Assembly (NCBI RefSeq): GCF_009831415.1
Contig: NZ_CP043727.1
Location: 4,216,001-4,280,000 of the forward strand
From: Yersinia canariae
GTDB lineage: Bacteria > Pseudomonadota > Gammaproteobacteria > Enterobacterales > Enterobacteriaceae
Direction: 5' to 3'
Length of the DNA: 64,000 nt
The translations under genes and the position numbers were made by a program. The notes under the pieces are model-generated. The model was not told the DNA's origin. It saw only the letters and a list, made by a program, of their open reading frames with translations, and did not search any database. Below, piece by piece: positions 39,485 to 48,477 of the stretch. How positions within the stretch are numbered: position 1 is the first letter of the stretch; every line of letters starts with the position of its first letter.

Positions 39485-41491
39485 TTATCGCGGTAGCTTT
39501 TGGTAAACGTCCTCAAGAACTAATCTCGCGCCCGCATTAGACAAGTGGTTTCCATTATTGTAGAGCCCGCCATCTTTATTAATAATTAAACAACGGTTAT
39601 CACGGCATAAACTATCAACCGGTTTGATAATAATCAGATTAGGGTTTGGTGTGAGATAGCTATCGAGTGTTTCACCCAAGCTGAGTGCAGCATAATAACC
39701 TTTTGTTCTTTTATCATATACTTTATTAATATGGGAGTTCGTCATATTTAGCAATCTAAAATACTCTATTTTTACATCAGTACTAATGCTAGGTATTGGG
39801 TATATCACAACGACTCGGTGCCCTAAAGAAAGTAACTTGTTAATATTCTCAGCAAAAGATTCCCAAACTAAATCCTTACCAACAACAGGCTTGCCATTCA
39901 ATTCCTGACCGCCCTCTTCCACCACATTAACATCTTTAAACTGAGCATAATTAGCTGCAATTAGGAATGTTTTTTTATCTGTGAAATTATTAATTACCTG
40001 CCAACGTTGACGATTAATTCCGGGGCACTCAGGGGCAGTACCAAACCATAATTTCTCAGAGACAAATGAACATTGTTCATATGTTAAGGATATGATGCCA
40101 TGGCCTGTTGCTGCTAATTTATTCTGTAATGCATATTCAAATGATGCGACATAACTGTCACCAAGAACAACCCAACTTTCATCACCAAACCTACATGCTT
40201 CCAGGGGACTTCTATTTATGCACTCAATTGTTTTCTCACCCGAAAAATAATTTGCATCTTTAGTCTTTCCCATTAGACGCCTAAACTCAGGGACTTTAAA
40301 ATCCTCATACATTTTTTTGGCTAAAGGAGACATTAAACTGTCGGTCTGATCAGCAGAGCTGTTCTTAACTAATACAAATACTGAAAACACGATTAAAATT
40401 ATCGCTGATACGGTCATCGAGATCAATTTCCAGCGGGAGAGTTGTTTTTTCCTAAATGGTTTTTCAATGACATAAAAAGATAATATGGATAGAGCTATTG
40501 ATAATAAAATCAATATGATGGATATGAAAGTGCTAATTTCGCCTATTTTAATTCTATAAAAAACAAATAATGGTTGATGCCAAAGATAAATAGAATAAGA
40601 TATCGCCCCGATAAAAATCATTGGTTTAAGTGATAAAAAATAAGAGGCGGCATCTTTCTCACGAGAGAATAATACTATTAGGCAAGTCCCTAACACAGGT
40701 ATTAATGTAATGACGGATGGATGCAGCATTCCATCATCAATAAATACAATAGACAAAATTATTAAGATAAACCCCACTATAGGGAGTGTTTTATAATAAA
40801 ACTTACTAATATTAAGCTTGTTTTCTAAAATAATAATAGCAACAATACTTCCCGCCATCAGTTCCCACATTCTACTCGGTAACATATAGAATGCAAAGTT
40901 GGGCTGGCGGTAGGCTAAAATGTTAGACAATACTAATGAGAGCAAAAAAATGAAACATATTATAGTTAGTTTTTTATCTTTAAATCTCTTAAATAACCAG
41001 ATGCATAAAAAAGGGAAAATAAGATAAAATTGCCACTCGACAGACAAACTCCAAGTATGCAGCAATGGTTTATATTCACTGGAATCTGATACATAAGTAT
41101 CCTCACCAAAAAAATATAAATTAGACACAAAGAACAAAGATGCCAATAATGTTTTCACATAAACAACAAGACTATCAGGCAATAAAAAATAAAAGGCCAA
41201 AACAGAAGATAATAACAACACAATAATCATTGCTGGCAGTATTCTTTTTATTCTTCTAATAAAAAAATCTTTTAAAGAAAAAACACCAGTATTCATTTGT
41301 GAAAAAATTATTGTTGTGATCAGGTAGCCAGATAATACAAAAAACATATCTACACCAAGGAAACCGCCCTTGAATACCTCATAACCGAAAAGTGAAAATT
41401 TAACGTGATATAAAAGCACGGATATCACTGCAACAGCCCTTAAACCATCTAACTCCGCCCTGTACTTTGTGATATCAGAAGACATTCTCAT
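39485..41491 (-). CDS. Acyltransferase-3 / SGNH-domain O-acetylase-like membrane protein
   Basis: A 668-residue OafA/YrhL-type protein likely to O-acetylate a surface polysaccharide such as O-antigen. The N-terminal half is an acyltransferase-3 domain with about 10 membrane helices; the conserved R and H motif is in YRAELDGLRAVAVISVLLYH, and GGFLGVDMFFVLSGYLIT follows. The C-terminal half is a periplasmic SGNH-hydrolase-like domain with VVLGDSYVASF (block I Ser) and NGNHLSNAG (His). It is strikingly AT-rich and inserted between dusA and zur, which are near each other in E. coli, indicating acquisition. The target glycan is unknown. A second Met at residue 3 is an alternative start. Confidence 0.88.
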   Translation of the reverse strand: MRMSSDITKYRAELDGLRAVAVISVLLYHVKFSLFGYEVFKGGFLGVDMFFVLSGYLITTIIFSQMNTGVFSLKDFFIRRIKRILPAMIIVLLLSSVLAFYFLLPDSLVVYVKTLLASLFFVSNLYFFGEDTYVSDSSEYKPLLHTWSLSVEWQFYLIFPFLCIWLFKRFKDKKLTIICFIFLLSLVLSNILAYRQPNFAFYMLPSRMWELMAGSIVAIIILENKLNISKFYYKTLPIVGFILIILSIVFIDDGMLHPSVITLIPVLGTCLIVLFSREKDAASYFLSLKPMIFIGAISYSIYLWHQPLFVFYRIKIGEISTFISIILILLSIALSILSFYVIEKPFRKKQLSRWKLISMTVSAIILIVFSVFVLVKNSSADQTDSLMSPLAKKMYEDFKVPEFRRLMGKTKDANYFSGEKTIECINRSPLEACRFGDESWVVLGDSYVASFEYALQNKLAATGHGIISLTYEQCSFVSEKLWFGTAPECPGINRQRWQVINNFTDKKTFLIAANYAQFKDVNVVEEGGQELNGKPVVGKDLVWESFAENINKLLSLGHRVVVIYPIPSISTDVKIEYFRLLNMTNSHINKVYDKRTKGYYAALSLGETLDSYLTPNPNLIIIKPVDSLCRDNRCLIINKDGGLYNNGNHLSNAGARLVLEDVYQKLPR

Positions 41492-41767
41492 CTCTACAAA
41501 AAATAGTTTATTTATTTTCCCATAGCAAAAGCCCTTTTACAATATCCTAACAAACGTAGATTGTAAAATACCATTACTTTGAGTCATTTATACATCCTGA
41601 TTTTTTATTGGCGTGGGCATTAACACTGCTTGAAAGTTTTACTTTTAATTAATTTAACCTCAAAACAGACGCCAGTGGTTTAATCTCAGAATATGTCAAT
41701 AAAGGGATATTGAGCAACAGGTTAATATGATAAAATCTGTTCCATTCAAATACTGCGGGATGAAATC

Positions 41768-42277
41768 ATGAAGCCAACCAACCTGGAAAAGCTGCTTGCT
41801 CAGGCTGAAAGTCTGTGCCAACAACGTAACGTCCGGCTGACACCGCAGCGTCTTGAAGTATTACGCTTAATGGCAGAACAACCTGGCGCAATCAGTGCTT
41901 ATGATTTATTGGACCTGCTCCGAGTTTCCGAGCCACAAGCTAAGCCGCCCACTGTTTACCGCGCATTAGATTTTTTGCTGGAGCAAGGGTTTATTCACCG
42001 CGTCGAATCAGCCAATAGTTACGTATTGTGTCATCATTTTGAAGAGCCAACTCATACCTCTGCGCTATTTATCTGTGATCGCTGCAAGATTGTGACTGAA
42101 CGCCCCACGATCGGCATTGAAGAAGCTCTGGCGCTGTTAGCACAACAATCTGGTTTTACCCTACGCCATAGCGTGGTAGAAGCCCATGGTTTATGTACTG
42201 AATGCGGGAAGGTCGAAGCATGTGAAAGTCACGATCATTGTGATCATGACCATTCTATTGTAATAAAAAAGAAATAA
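41768..42277 (+). CDS. zur: Zinc uptake regulator Zur
   Basis: Fur-family repressor of zinc-uptake genes. It is 169 residues with an N-terminal winged helix (VRLTPQRLEVLRLM..., PPTVYRALDFLLEQGFIHRV), and metal-binding sites in CHHFEEPTHTSALFICDRCK (structural Cys pair) and CTECGKVEACESHDH. The His-rich C-terminus DHCDHDHS is typical of Zur rather than Fur. It has its own ATG with a gggatga ribosome-binding site. Confidence 0.95.
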   Translation: MKPTNLEKLLAQAESLCQQRNVRLTPQRLEVLRLMAEQPGAISAYDLLDLLRVSEPQAKPPTVYRALDFLLEQGFIHRVESANSYVLCHHFEEPTHTSALFICDRCKIVTERPTIGIEEALALLAQQSGFTLRHSVVEAHGLCTECGKVEACESHDHCDHDHSIVIKKK

Positions 42278-42381
42278 CTCTGGCGGATAATAATCTGACT
42301 ACCGGTAGAAAGTCGGTGGGTTATACATTGTCTGAAGATATGAAAAATTAGAATACTTAAAAAGTAACGCATATTAAATAC

Positions 42382-42397
42382 GACACATCCATGTGTC
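42382..42397. other. Perfect palindrome in the zur-yjbJ gap
   Basis: gacacat-cc-atgtgtc, a 7-bp inverted repeat with 2-bp spacer, is operator-like. No regulator could be assigned. The rest of 42278-42560 is AT-rich and empty. Confidence 0.5.
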
Positions 42398-42560
42398 ACA
42401 TCGATATAAAATTATAAATAAACAGAATGTTTTTATCATTAACACTCTCTTTTATTTCATCGTAACAACCATGTGAAAAAGTATATTAATACTTCACATT
42501 CTATAAGTTGAAAGGTTCGATTAATTTATATCGATATTAGGTTAATTCCATTTAACGCTG

Positions 42561-42770
42561 CTACCAGCGATATTTGCTGTGGTCTTCCCAAGCTTTAACT
42601 TCTTTCTCGGCTTGCTCTTTTTGATAGCCGTATTTCTCCTGGATTTTACCCACCAGCTGGTCACGCTTACCTTCAATAACCGTCAGGTCATCATCAGTCA
42701 GCTTACCCCATTTCTCTTTCACTTTACCTTTAAACTGCTTCCAGTTACCGTCGGCTTGATCTTTATTCAT
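42561..42770 (-). CDS. yjbJ: CsbD-family stress protein YjbJ
   Basis: A 69-residue highly charged protein, MNKDQADGNWKQFKGKVKEKW, of the CsbD family (stress-induced, four-helix bundle-like). It lies close to zur and lexA as in E. coli, where it is an abundant RpoS-dependent protein. A ggagata ribosome-binding site precedes ATG. Exact function is unknown. Confidence 0.9.
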   Translation of the reverse strand: MNKDQADGNWKQFKGKVKEKWGKLTDDDLTVIEGKRDQLVGKIQEKYGYQKEQAEKEVKAWEDHSKYRW

Positions 42771-43102
42771 AATATCTCCGTCAACTTGGTTTTTGGATAT
42801 GTTTAATTTAATACGGCAAGTAATTTCAATTTATAAATATTTTATTTATATTAGTCATTCTCAGACATAATTTAAATATTATTGCTTCGCTTACCGTATG
42901 AATAACTATAGCAGAGGATGCTGACAATTAAAGTCTAATTGATATTAATCACTGCTATTAGGGCAATAAATTAAAAATAAAAATAAATAATATGCAGTTA
43001 AAACAGTAGGTAATAGCTTATTATCGGAATGCTCTCAAACTAAATAGGCTAAATATTATGAGGGTTAAAAGAGTCATATACCCTTCTTGTCGAAGGGTAT
43101 AT
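42771..43102. other. Intergenic region between lexA and yjbJ with lexA terminator
   Basis: Over 300 bp without a supported gene, very AT-rich. The lexA end carries a terminator hairpin at 43076-43102 (atataccctttc-type 11-bp stem, atacccttc/gaagggtat), followed on the minus strand by gactctttta. In E. coli dinF occupies this position; no dinF is found here. Confidence 0.65.
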
Positions 43103-43116
43103 GTGTAGCATTAAAA

Positions 43117-43725
43117 TCAGATCCAGTCGCCATTGCGGATAACACCAACAGCTAGCCCTTCAATAGTGAAATTTTGCTCACGCAGATCGACGACAATTGG
43201 CTGGAACTCACTGTTTTCTGGCAGAAGCTGTACGATATTACCCTGTTTTTTCAGGCGTTTTACCGTCACTTCATCATCAATACGCGCAACGACCACTTGC
43301 CCATTACGCACATCCTGAGTTTTATGCACCGCCAACAAGTCACCATCCAGAATACCAATATCTCTCATCGACATCCCATTAACCCGCAGCAGAAAATCTG
43401 CACTCGGCTTAAACATGGCAGGGTCGACTTTATAATGCCCTTCGATATGCTGCTGCGCTAACAGTGGCTCACCTGCCGCGACTCGGCCAATCAGTGGTAA
43501 GCCGTCTTCCTCTTCCATCAACAGACGGATGCCACGGGACGCGCCGGAGACAATCTCAATAACACCCTTACGGGCCAGTGCTTTTAAATGCTCTTCAGCG
43601 GCGTTAGGAGAGCGGAACCCCAGACGCTGCGCAATTTCGGCACGGGTCGGTGGCATACCTGTTTGCGATAAGTGATCGCGCACAAGGTCGTAAACCTCTT
43701 GCTGCCTGGTAGTAAGTGCTTTCAT
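43117..43725 (-). CDS. lexA: LexA, SOS repressor
   Basis: Represses SOS genes until RecA-stimulated self-cleavage. The 202-residue protein has an N-terminal winged helix ([21 protein letters not shown]), the Ala-Gly cleavage site in [10 protein letters not shown] at 84/85, and Ser119 in GMSMRDIGI with Lys156 in EVTVKRLKK as the catalytic dyad. Two SOS boxes lie just upstream, so it is autoregulated. No dinF follows. Confidence 0.98.
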   Translation of the reverse strand: MKALTTRQQEVYDLVRDHLSQTGMPPTRAEIAQRLGFRSPNAAEEHLKALARKGVIEIVSGASRGIRLLMEEEDGLPLIGRVAAGEPLLAQQHIEGHYKVDPAMFKPSADFLLRVNGMSMRDIGILDGDLLAVHKTQDVRNGQVVVARIDDEVTVKRLKKQGNIVQLLPENSEFQPIVVDLREQNFTIEGLAVGVIRNGDWI

Positions 43726-43733
43726 TCCGCCCC

Positions 43734-43770
43734 CTGTTTGTTTATACAGTCTTGCTGTGAGTATATACAG
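43734..43770. promoter_or_regulatory. Two SOS boxes upstream of lexA
   Basis: ctgtttgtttatacag at 43734-43749 and ctgtgagtatatacag at 43755-43770 are both perfect CTGT-N8-ACAG dyads, 5 bp apart, as at E. coli lexA. Confidence 0.93.
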
Positions 43771-43852
43771 CTATGCGGGTGTTGGGAACCAAAGAGTGAA
43801 TAAAAACAGGGATTAATCACTGTTTACATCAACAGCGTTGTTAGCCGTATTT

Positions 43853-44221
43853 TTAACCGACATATTGCCAGAGCACGGTTATCCATATAAAGAGCGCCAA
43901 CATGATGGCCAAAAACACAGCGGCAGACCCCATATCTTTGGCTCGGCCCGACAATTCATGGAATTCACTGCCGATGCGGTCCACCACAGCTTCAATCGCA
44001 CTATTAATGACTTCAATAATGATCACTAACACCACGCTCGCGATCAATAAAATGCGCGCGATAGCATCTACATCCAGCCAGAAGGCCAGTATGATAGCGA
44101 GTATGGCAGCCACAGATTCTTGGCGAAATGCGGCTTCATTTCTCCAGGCTGCAACTAAGCCTTTCACAGAATAACCGGCTGCTTTATAAACTCGGGTTAA
44201 TCCTGTTGATTGATTTGCCAT
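43853..44221 (-). CDS. dgkA: Diacylglycerol kinase
   Basis: A 122-residue, three-helix inner-membrane kinase that returns diacylglycerol to phosphatidic acid. Conserved residues are seen in EAAFRQE, and in VINSAIEAVVDRIGSEFHELSGRAKDMGSAAV, the catalytic Glu and Asp segment. Lies upstream of lexA and divergent from plsB, as in E. coli. Confidence 0.96.
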   Translation of the reverse strand: MANQSTGLTRVYKAAGYSVKGLVAAWRNEAAFRQESVAAILAIILAFWLDVDAIARILLIASVVLVIIIEVINSAIEAVVDRIGSEFHELSGRAKDMGSAAVFLAIMLALFIWITVLWQYVG

Positions 44222-44347
44222 ATTTTATTGCCTTTATCTTAAGTTAATGATGATTTTTGCCGCTTTCTGTTGTCTCATCACCACAGATCTCAAAACCAGT
44301 TTCTGGTATCCTTGCGACGAATTGCTAACAAGAGGCTTCATGTAGTT

Positions 44348-46816
44348 ATGTCAGGTTGGCGTAAAATATATTACAAGTTACTGAATTTACCGCTAAAAAT
44401 GCTGGTAAAAAGTAAGGTTATTCCGGCAGATCCTGTGACTGAGTTAGGGTTAGACCCGTCTCGTCCTATTCTGTACGTTTTACCTTACAATTCTAAGGCT
44501 GATTTGCTGACTTTGCGAGCGCAGTGTCAGGCGCAGGATTTGCCCGACCCATTGATTCCATTGGAAATCGATGGCGTGCAACTTCCCAGCCATGTCTTTA
44601 TCGATAACGGCCCACGGGTGTTTCGCTATTACGCCCCTAAACAGGAATCAGTAAAGCTATTCCACGATTATTTGGATCTGCATCGCAATAACCCGGAGCT
44701 GGATATCCAAATGCTGCCGGTTTCGGTGATGTTTGGTCGCTCTCCGGGCCGTGAAGGCCATGGAACGCCACATCTGCGCGTACTAAACGGCGTAGAAAAA
44801 TTCTTTGCCGTATTGTGGCTGGGGCGCGATAGCTTTGTGCGTTTTTCGACCACAGTATCACTGCGCCGGATGGCCCGTGAGCATGGTACTGACAAAACTA
44901 TCGCCCATAAACTGGCACGCGTAGCGCGGATGCACTTCTCACGTCAGCGCCTGGCCGCGGTTGGCCCGAGTCTGCCGGCCCGTCAAGACCTATTCAAAAA
45001 GCTGTTAACATCCAAAGCGATTGAAAAAGCGGTCGCAGATGAAGCCCGTACCAAGAAAATCTCCCATGAGAAAGCGCAACAAAACGCCATTACACTGATG
45101 GAAGAAATTGCCGCCGACTTCTCGTACGAAGCAGTGCGTCTGTCCGACCGAGTGTTGAGTTGGACATGGAACCGCTTGTATCAAGGGATTAATGTCCATA
45201 ATGCAGAGCGCGTGCGGCAGTTGGCGCAGGATGGTCATGAAATTGTCTATGTGCCTTGTCATCGCAGCCATATGGACTACCTGCTGCTCTCCTATGTGCT
45301 TTATCACCAAGGGCTGGTACCGCCGCATATTGCTGCTGGTATTAACCTTAATTTCTGGCCTGCTGGCCCGATTTTCCGCCGTTTAGGTGCTTTCTTTATC
45401 CGCCGGACCTTTAAAGGCAACAAACTCTACTCAACAGTGTTCCGTGAATATCTGGGTGAATTATTCACCCGAGGCTATTCAGTAGAATACTTTGTTGAAG
45501 GCGGGCGCTCACGAACTGGCCGTCTGCTGGAACCCAAAACTGGCACCCTGTCGATGACAATACAGGCCATGTTGCGCGGCGGCTCACGCCCAATCACGTT
45601 AGTGCCCATTTACATCGGCTACGAGCATGTGATGGAAGTAGGAACTTACGCCAAAGAGTTACGGGGCGCGACCAAAGAGAAAGAGAGTCTATTGCAGATG
45701 CTGCGTGGTTTGCGCAAGCTGCGCAATCTCGGTCAGGGCTATGTCAACTTTGGTGAACCAATCCCGTTGACCACCTATCTCAACACTACTGTGCCGCAGT
45801 GGCGTGATGCTATCGACCCTATTGAAGCACAGCGCCCAAGTTGGTTGACTCCAGCTGTGAATGATTTGGCCGGTAAGATTATGGTCCGAATTAACAATGC
45901 GGCAGCCGCCAATGCTATGAATCTGTGTTCCACCGCATTGTTAGCCTCACGTCAGCGCTCACTAACCCGCGAGCAGTTACTGGAGCAACTCGATTGCTAC
46001 CTGCAACTGATGCGCAATGTGCCTTATGCGAAAGATGTCACTGTGCCGGACAAAACGCCGGAAGAGTTACTTAATCACGCCTTGAATATGAATAAGTTTG
46101 AGGTGGAGAAAGACACTATCGGTGACATTATCATTCTGCCACGGGAACAAGCCGTGCTGATGACCTATTATCGCAATAATATCCAGCACTTACTGATGCT
46201 GCCATCATTGATTGCCAGTATGGTGATGTACCATCGCCGTATTACGCGCGCAGAATTATTGCGCCAAATCGGCATGATTTATCCAATGTTGAAAGCCGAA
46301 TTGTTCCTGCATTACAGTAAAGAACAATTACCACAAACACTGGATACATTGGTGGATGAACTGGCTCGCCAGCAGTTGATTTGCGATAAAGGGAATGAGT
46401 TGGTGCTGAATCCGGCCCGCATTCGCCCACTGCAATTACTGGCCGCCGGTGTACGCGAAACTCTGCAACGCTATGCCATTACGTTGTCGTTACTCAGTGC
46501 AAACCCCAGCATCAACCGGGGGGCGCTGGAGAAAGAGAGCCGTATTATGGCGCAGCGCTTGTCTGTTCTGCATGGGATTAACGCACCGGAATTCTTCGAT
46601 AAAGCTGTGTTCTCAACCTTGGTGGGCACATTGCGCGAAGAGGGCTATATCAGTGATAGCGGTGATGCCATTCAAGAACATACGCTGGAAGTTTACAACA
46701 TGCTGAGTGCGTTGATGACACCGGAAGTGAAGCTGACGATTGAAAGTGTCAGTATGCCGGCTGAAACCAATAATCTACTGCCTGAACCCGAGGCAGAGGA
46801 TAAAGAAGAGAATTAA
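44348..46816 (+). CDS. plsB: Glycerol-3-phosphate acyltransferase PlsB
   Basis: First acylation step of phospholipid synthesis at the inner membrane. Starting at [19 protein letters not shown] gives 822 residues, close to E. coli (807); an in-frame extension to 44270 from a TTG is rejected because it overlaps the promoter region and lacks homology. The acyltransferase motifs are block [11 protein letters not shown] (H-x4-D), block [20 protein letters not shown], block [15 protein letters not shown] and block [11 protein letters not shown] large C-terminal domain follows. Confidence 0.96.
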   Translation: MSGWRKIYYKLLNLPLKMLVKSKVIPADPVTELGLDPSRPILYVLPYNSKADLLTLRAQCQAQDLPDPLIPLEIDGVQLPSHVFIDNGPRVFRYYAPKQESVKLFHDYLDLHRNNPELDIQMLPVSVMFGRSPGREGHGTPHLRVLNGVEKFFAVLWLGRDSFVRFSTTVSLRRMAREHGTDKTIAHKLARVARMHFSRQRLAAVGPSLPARQDLFKKLLTSKAIEKAVADEARTKKISHEKAQQNAITLMEEIAADFSYEAVRLSDRVLSWTWNRLYQGINVHNAERVRQLAQDGHEIVYVPCHRSHMDYLLLSYVLYHQGLVPPHIAAGINLNFWPAGPIFRRLGAFFIRRTFKGNKLYSTVFREYLGELFTRGYSVEYFVEGGRSRTGRLLEPKTGTLSMTIQAMLRGGSRPITLVPIYIGYEHVMEVGTYAKELRGATKEKESLLQMLRGLRKLRNLGQGYVNFGEPIPLTTYLNTTVPQWRDAIDPIEAQRPSWLTPAVNDLAGKIMVRINNAAAANAMNLCSTALLASRQRSLTREQLLEQLDCYLQLMRNVPYAKDVTVPDKTPEELLNHALNMNKFEVEKDTIGDIIILPREQAVLMTYYRNNIQHLLMLPSLIASMVMYHRRITRAELLRQIGMIYPMLKAELFLHYSKEQLPQTLDTLVDELARQQLICDKGNELVLNPARIRPLQLLAAGVRETLQRYAITLSLLSANPSINRGALEKESRIMAQRLSVLHGINAPEFFDKAVFSTLVGTLREEGYISDSGDAIQEHTLEVYNMLSALMTPEVKLTIESVSMPAETNNLLPEPEAEDKEEN

Positions 46817-46847
46817 TGCCTCGCAGCACTAAGCAAAAGTAATAAAT

Positions 46848-46880
46848 AAAATGGCCGGATGACGAATCTGGCCATTTTTT
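46848..46880. terminator. Bidirectional terminator between plsB and ubiA
   Basis: An aaaatggcc/ggccattttt stem with inner pairing is flanked by T-runs in both directions. It sits between convergent plsB (+) and ubiA (-). Confidence 0.85.
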
Positions 46881-46905
46881 TGACTGTTTGCTAGCGGTGC
46901 GTTGA

Positions 46906-47772
46906 TTACAAATAGCTGATAAAAATTCCTAAGAACAGCACCAATCCCACGTAATTATTATTCAAAAATGCGCGAAAACAGGGGTCTCGTTCACGTCCGG
47001 CAATCATCTTCTGTTGGTGGACAAACAGTGCGCCAGCCAGCAGGATTGCCCAATAAAATGCGCCACCTAAATGCATTAACCAACCAATCGCCACCATTAA
47101 TACTAATGTCGCCAGTTGCAGCAAACCGATAATCAATTTGTCATGCTGGCCAAATAAAATGGCAGTCGACTTAATACCAATCTTCAGATCATCATCGCGG
47201 TCAACCATGGCATATTGGGTATCATAAGCTACCGTCCAGCAGATATTGGCGAGTAATAACAACCAGCAAACCAAAGGTAAGCTTTCACTCACGGCGGCAA
47301 ATCCCATCGGAATTGACCAGCCAAACGCCGCGCCCAACACCACCTGCGGCAAATGTGTTACCCGCTTCATAAAGGGGTAAACCCAAGCCAATGCCAGCGC
47401 CGCCAGTGACAGCCATATGGTCATGCTATTGAGTGTTAATACCAACCCAAACGAGAGCAATACCAAGACGATAAACAGAATTTTGCTTTCTTTCTCACTG
47501 ACGAGGCCACTGGGTAAAGGTCGTGAAGCCGTGCGTTTCACAAAACCATCAATACGCCGGTCAGCGTAATCATTGACAACACAACCGGCGGCGCGCATGA
47601 AAAAGACACCCAAGACAAAAACAATCAGTATTTTGGTGTCAGGAATACCTTGCCCTGCCAACCATAATGCCCACAGTGTTGGCCACAACAGCAACAATGA
47701 GCCAATGGGTTTATCGACCCGCATCAAACGGCAATAAACCCGCCATTTGCTCTGAATATGACTTCCCTTCAA
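46906..47772 (-). CDS. ubiA: 4-hydroxybenzoate octaprenyltransferase
   Basis: Prenylates 4-hydroxybenzoate in ubiquinone synthesis, at the inner membrane. A TTG start is proposed at 47772, giving 288 residues beginning [18 protein letters not shown], which lines up with E. coli UbiA (290 residues). A TTG five codons upstream would start closer to ubiC. A ggagag ribosome-binding site lies 9 bp before the proposed start. It is a multi-helix UbiA fold with the two Asp-rich motifs NDYADRRID and DRDDDLKIG. Downstream of ubiC as in E. coli. Confidence 0.9.
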   Translation of the reverse strand: MKGSHIQSKWRVYCRLMRVDKPIGSLLLLWPTLWALWLAGQGIPDTKILIVFVLGVFFMRAAGCVVNDYADRRIDGFVKRTASRPLPSGLVSEKESKILFIVLVLLSFGLVLTLNSMTIWLSLAALALAWVYPFMKRVTHLPQVVLGAAFGWSIPMGFAAVSESLPLVCWLLLLANICWTVAYDTQYAMVDRDDDLKIGIKSTAILFGQHDKLIIGLLQLATLVLMVAIGWLMHLGGAFYWAILLAGALFVHQQKMIAGRERDPCFRAFLNNNYVGLVLFLGIFISYL

Positions 47773-47792
47773 TTTCTCACTCTCCAAAATCT

Positions 47793-47801
47793 CCCCCCCC
47801 C
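47793..47801 (-). repeat. G9 homopolymer run between ubiC and ubiA
   Basis: Nine consecutive G residues on the coding strand lie directly after the ubiC stop and about 20 bp before the ubiA start. Such tracts are slippage-prone, but this one is not within a coding frame. Confidence 0.9.
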
Positions 47802-48308
47802 TTAAATTACATAAAGCGGCGAGGCCGGTAAAAAAACTTCAGTCAATAACAGAGGCTTACCTGACAAGCGCAGCAACGAGCGGCGCGCCCAAAGTTCATC
47901 CTGTCGCCCAACTTGAATATAATCCCGGGTTAAATTGTTGCCACCAAATAAATAGCGTCCAAGGGGTAATGTTCCCAAATCCACCAGCGCCTTATCAGGG
48001 CCAGACAGCGTTTCTTCTGGGATAACCGTGCGACCCAGTAGCCAAGGTTGATTATCACCACACAAGACTATTTCGCGTAACCAATAGCGCTGACTTATCG
48101 GCAGATGCTCAGCATCTTCCCCTAACTCATCACGCGTAATAAAACACGCCCGCTGGGGTTCAACATGAACCTGCTGGCAATGTTGCTCAAAACGCCGGGT
48201 CATCGATCCCAATTCCATCAGCCAATCAGCGACATCAGCAGGAATATTTGGCGACTCAATGGCACACCATTTGATAGGTTTTAAAATTGATGCATCGCCG
48301 GTAGACAT
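47802..48308 (-). CDS. ubiC: Chorismate lyase
   Basis: Converts chorismate to 4-hydroxybenzoate and pyruvate, the first committed ubiquinone step. The 168-residue protein matches the family length; conserved [29 protein letters not shown] and LTRDYIQVG features include the Arg and Glu ligands of the active site. It is followed by ubiA in the same direction after about 30 bp, so they form an operon. Confidence 0.93.
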   Translation of the reverse strand: MSTGDASILKPIKWCAIESPNIPADVADWLMELGSMTRRFEQHCQQVHVEPQRACFITRDELGEDAEHLPISQRYWLREIVLCGDNQPWLLGRTVIPEETLSGPDKALVDLGTLPLGRYLFGGNNLTRDYIQVGRQDELWARRSLLRLSGKPLLLTEVFLPASPLYVI

Positions 48309-48477
48309 ACGGCCCGCTCCCTGCCGAGGATAAAACAGTCATCCCCACAATTGGTGACTGATAATGAATAAACAGTTAAGCATTGTAACGCAGATTGGGT
48401 ATCCGGTGACATCAGGTTGCCTTTTAATACGATCACAAAAGAAAGTCACTTCACATCGCGCGATTTCTTATTATTGC

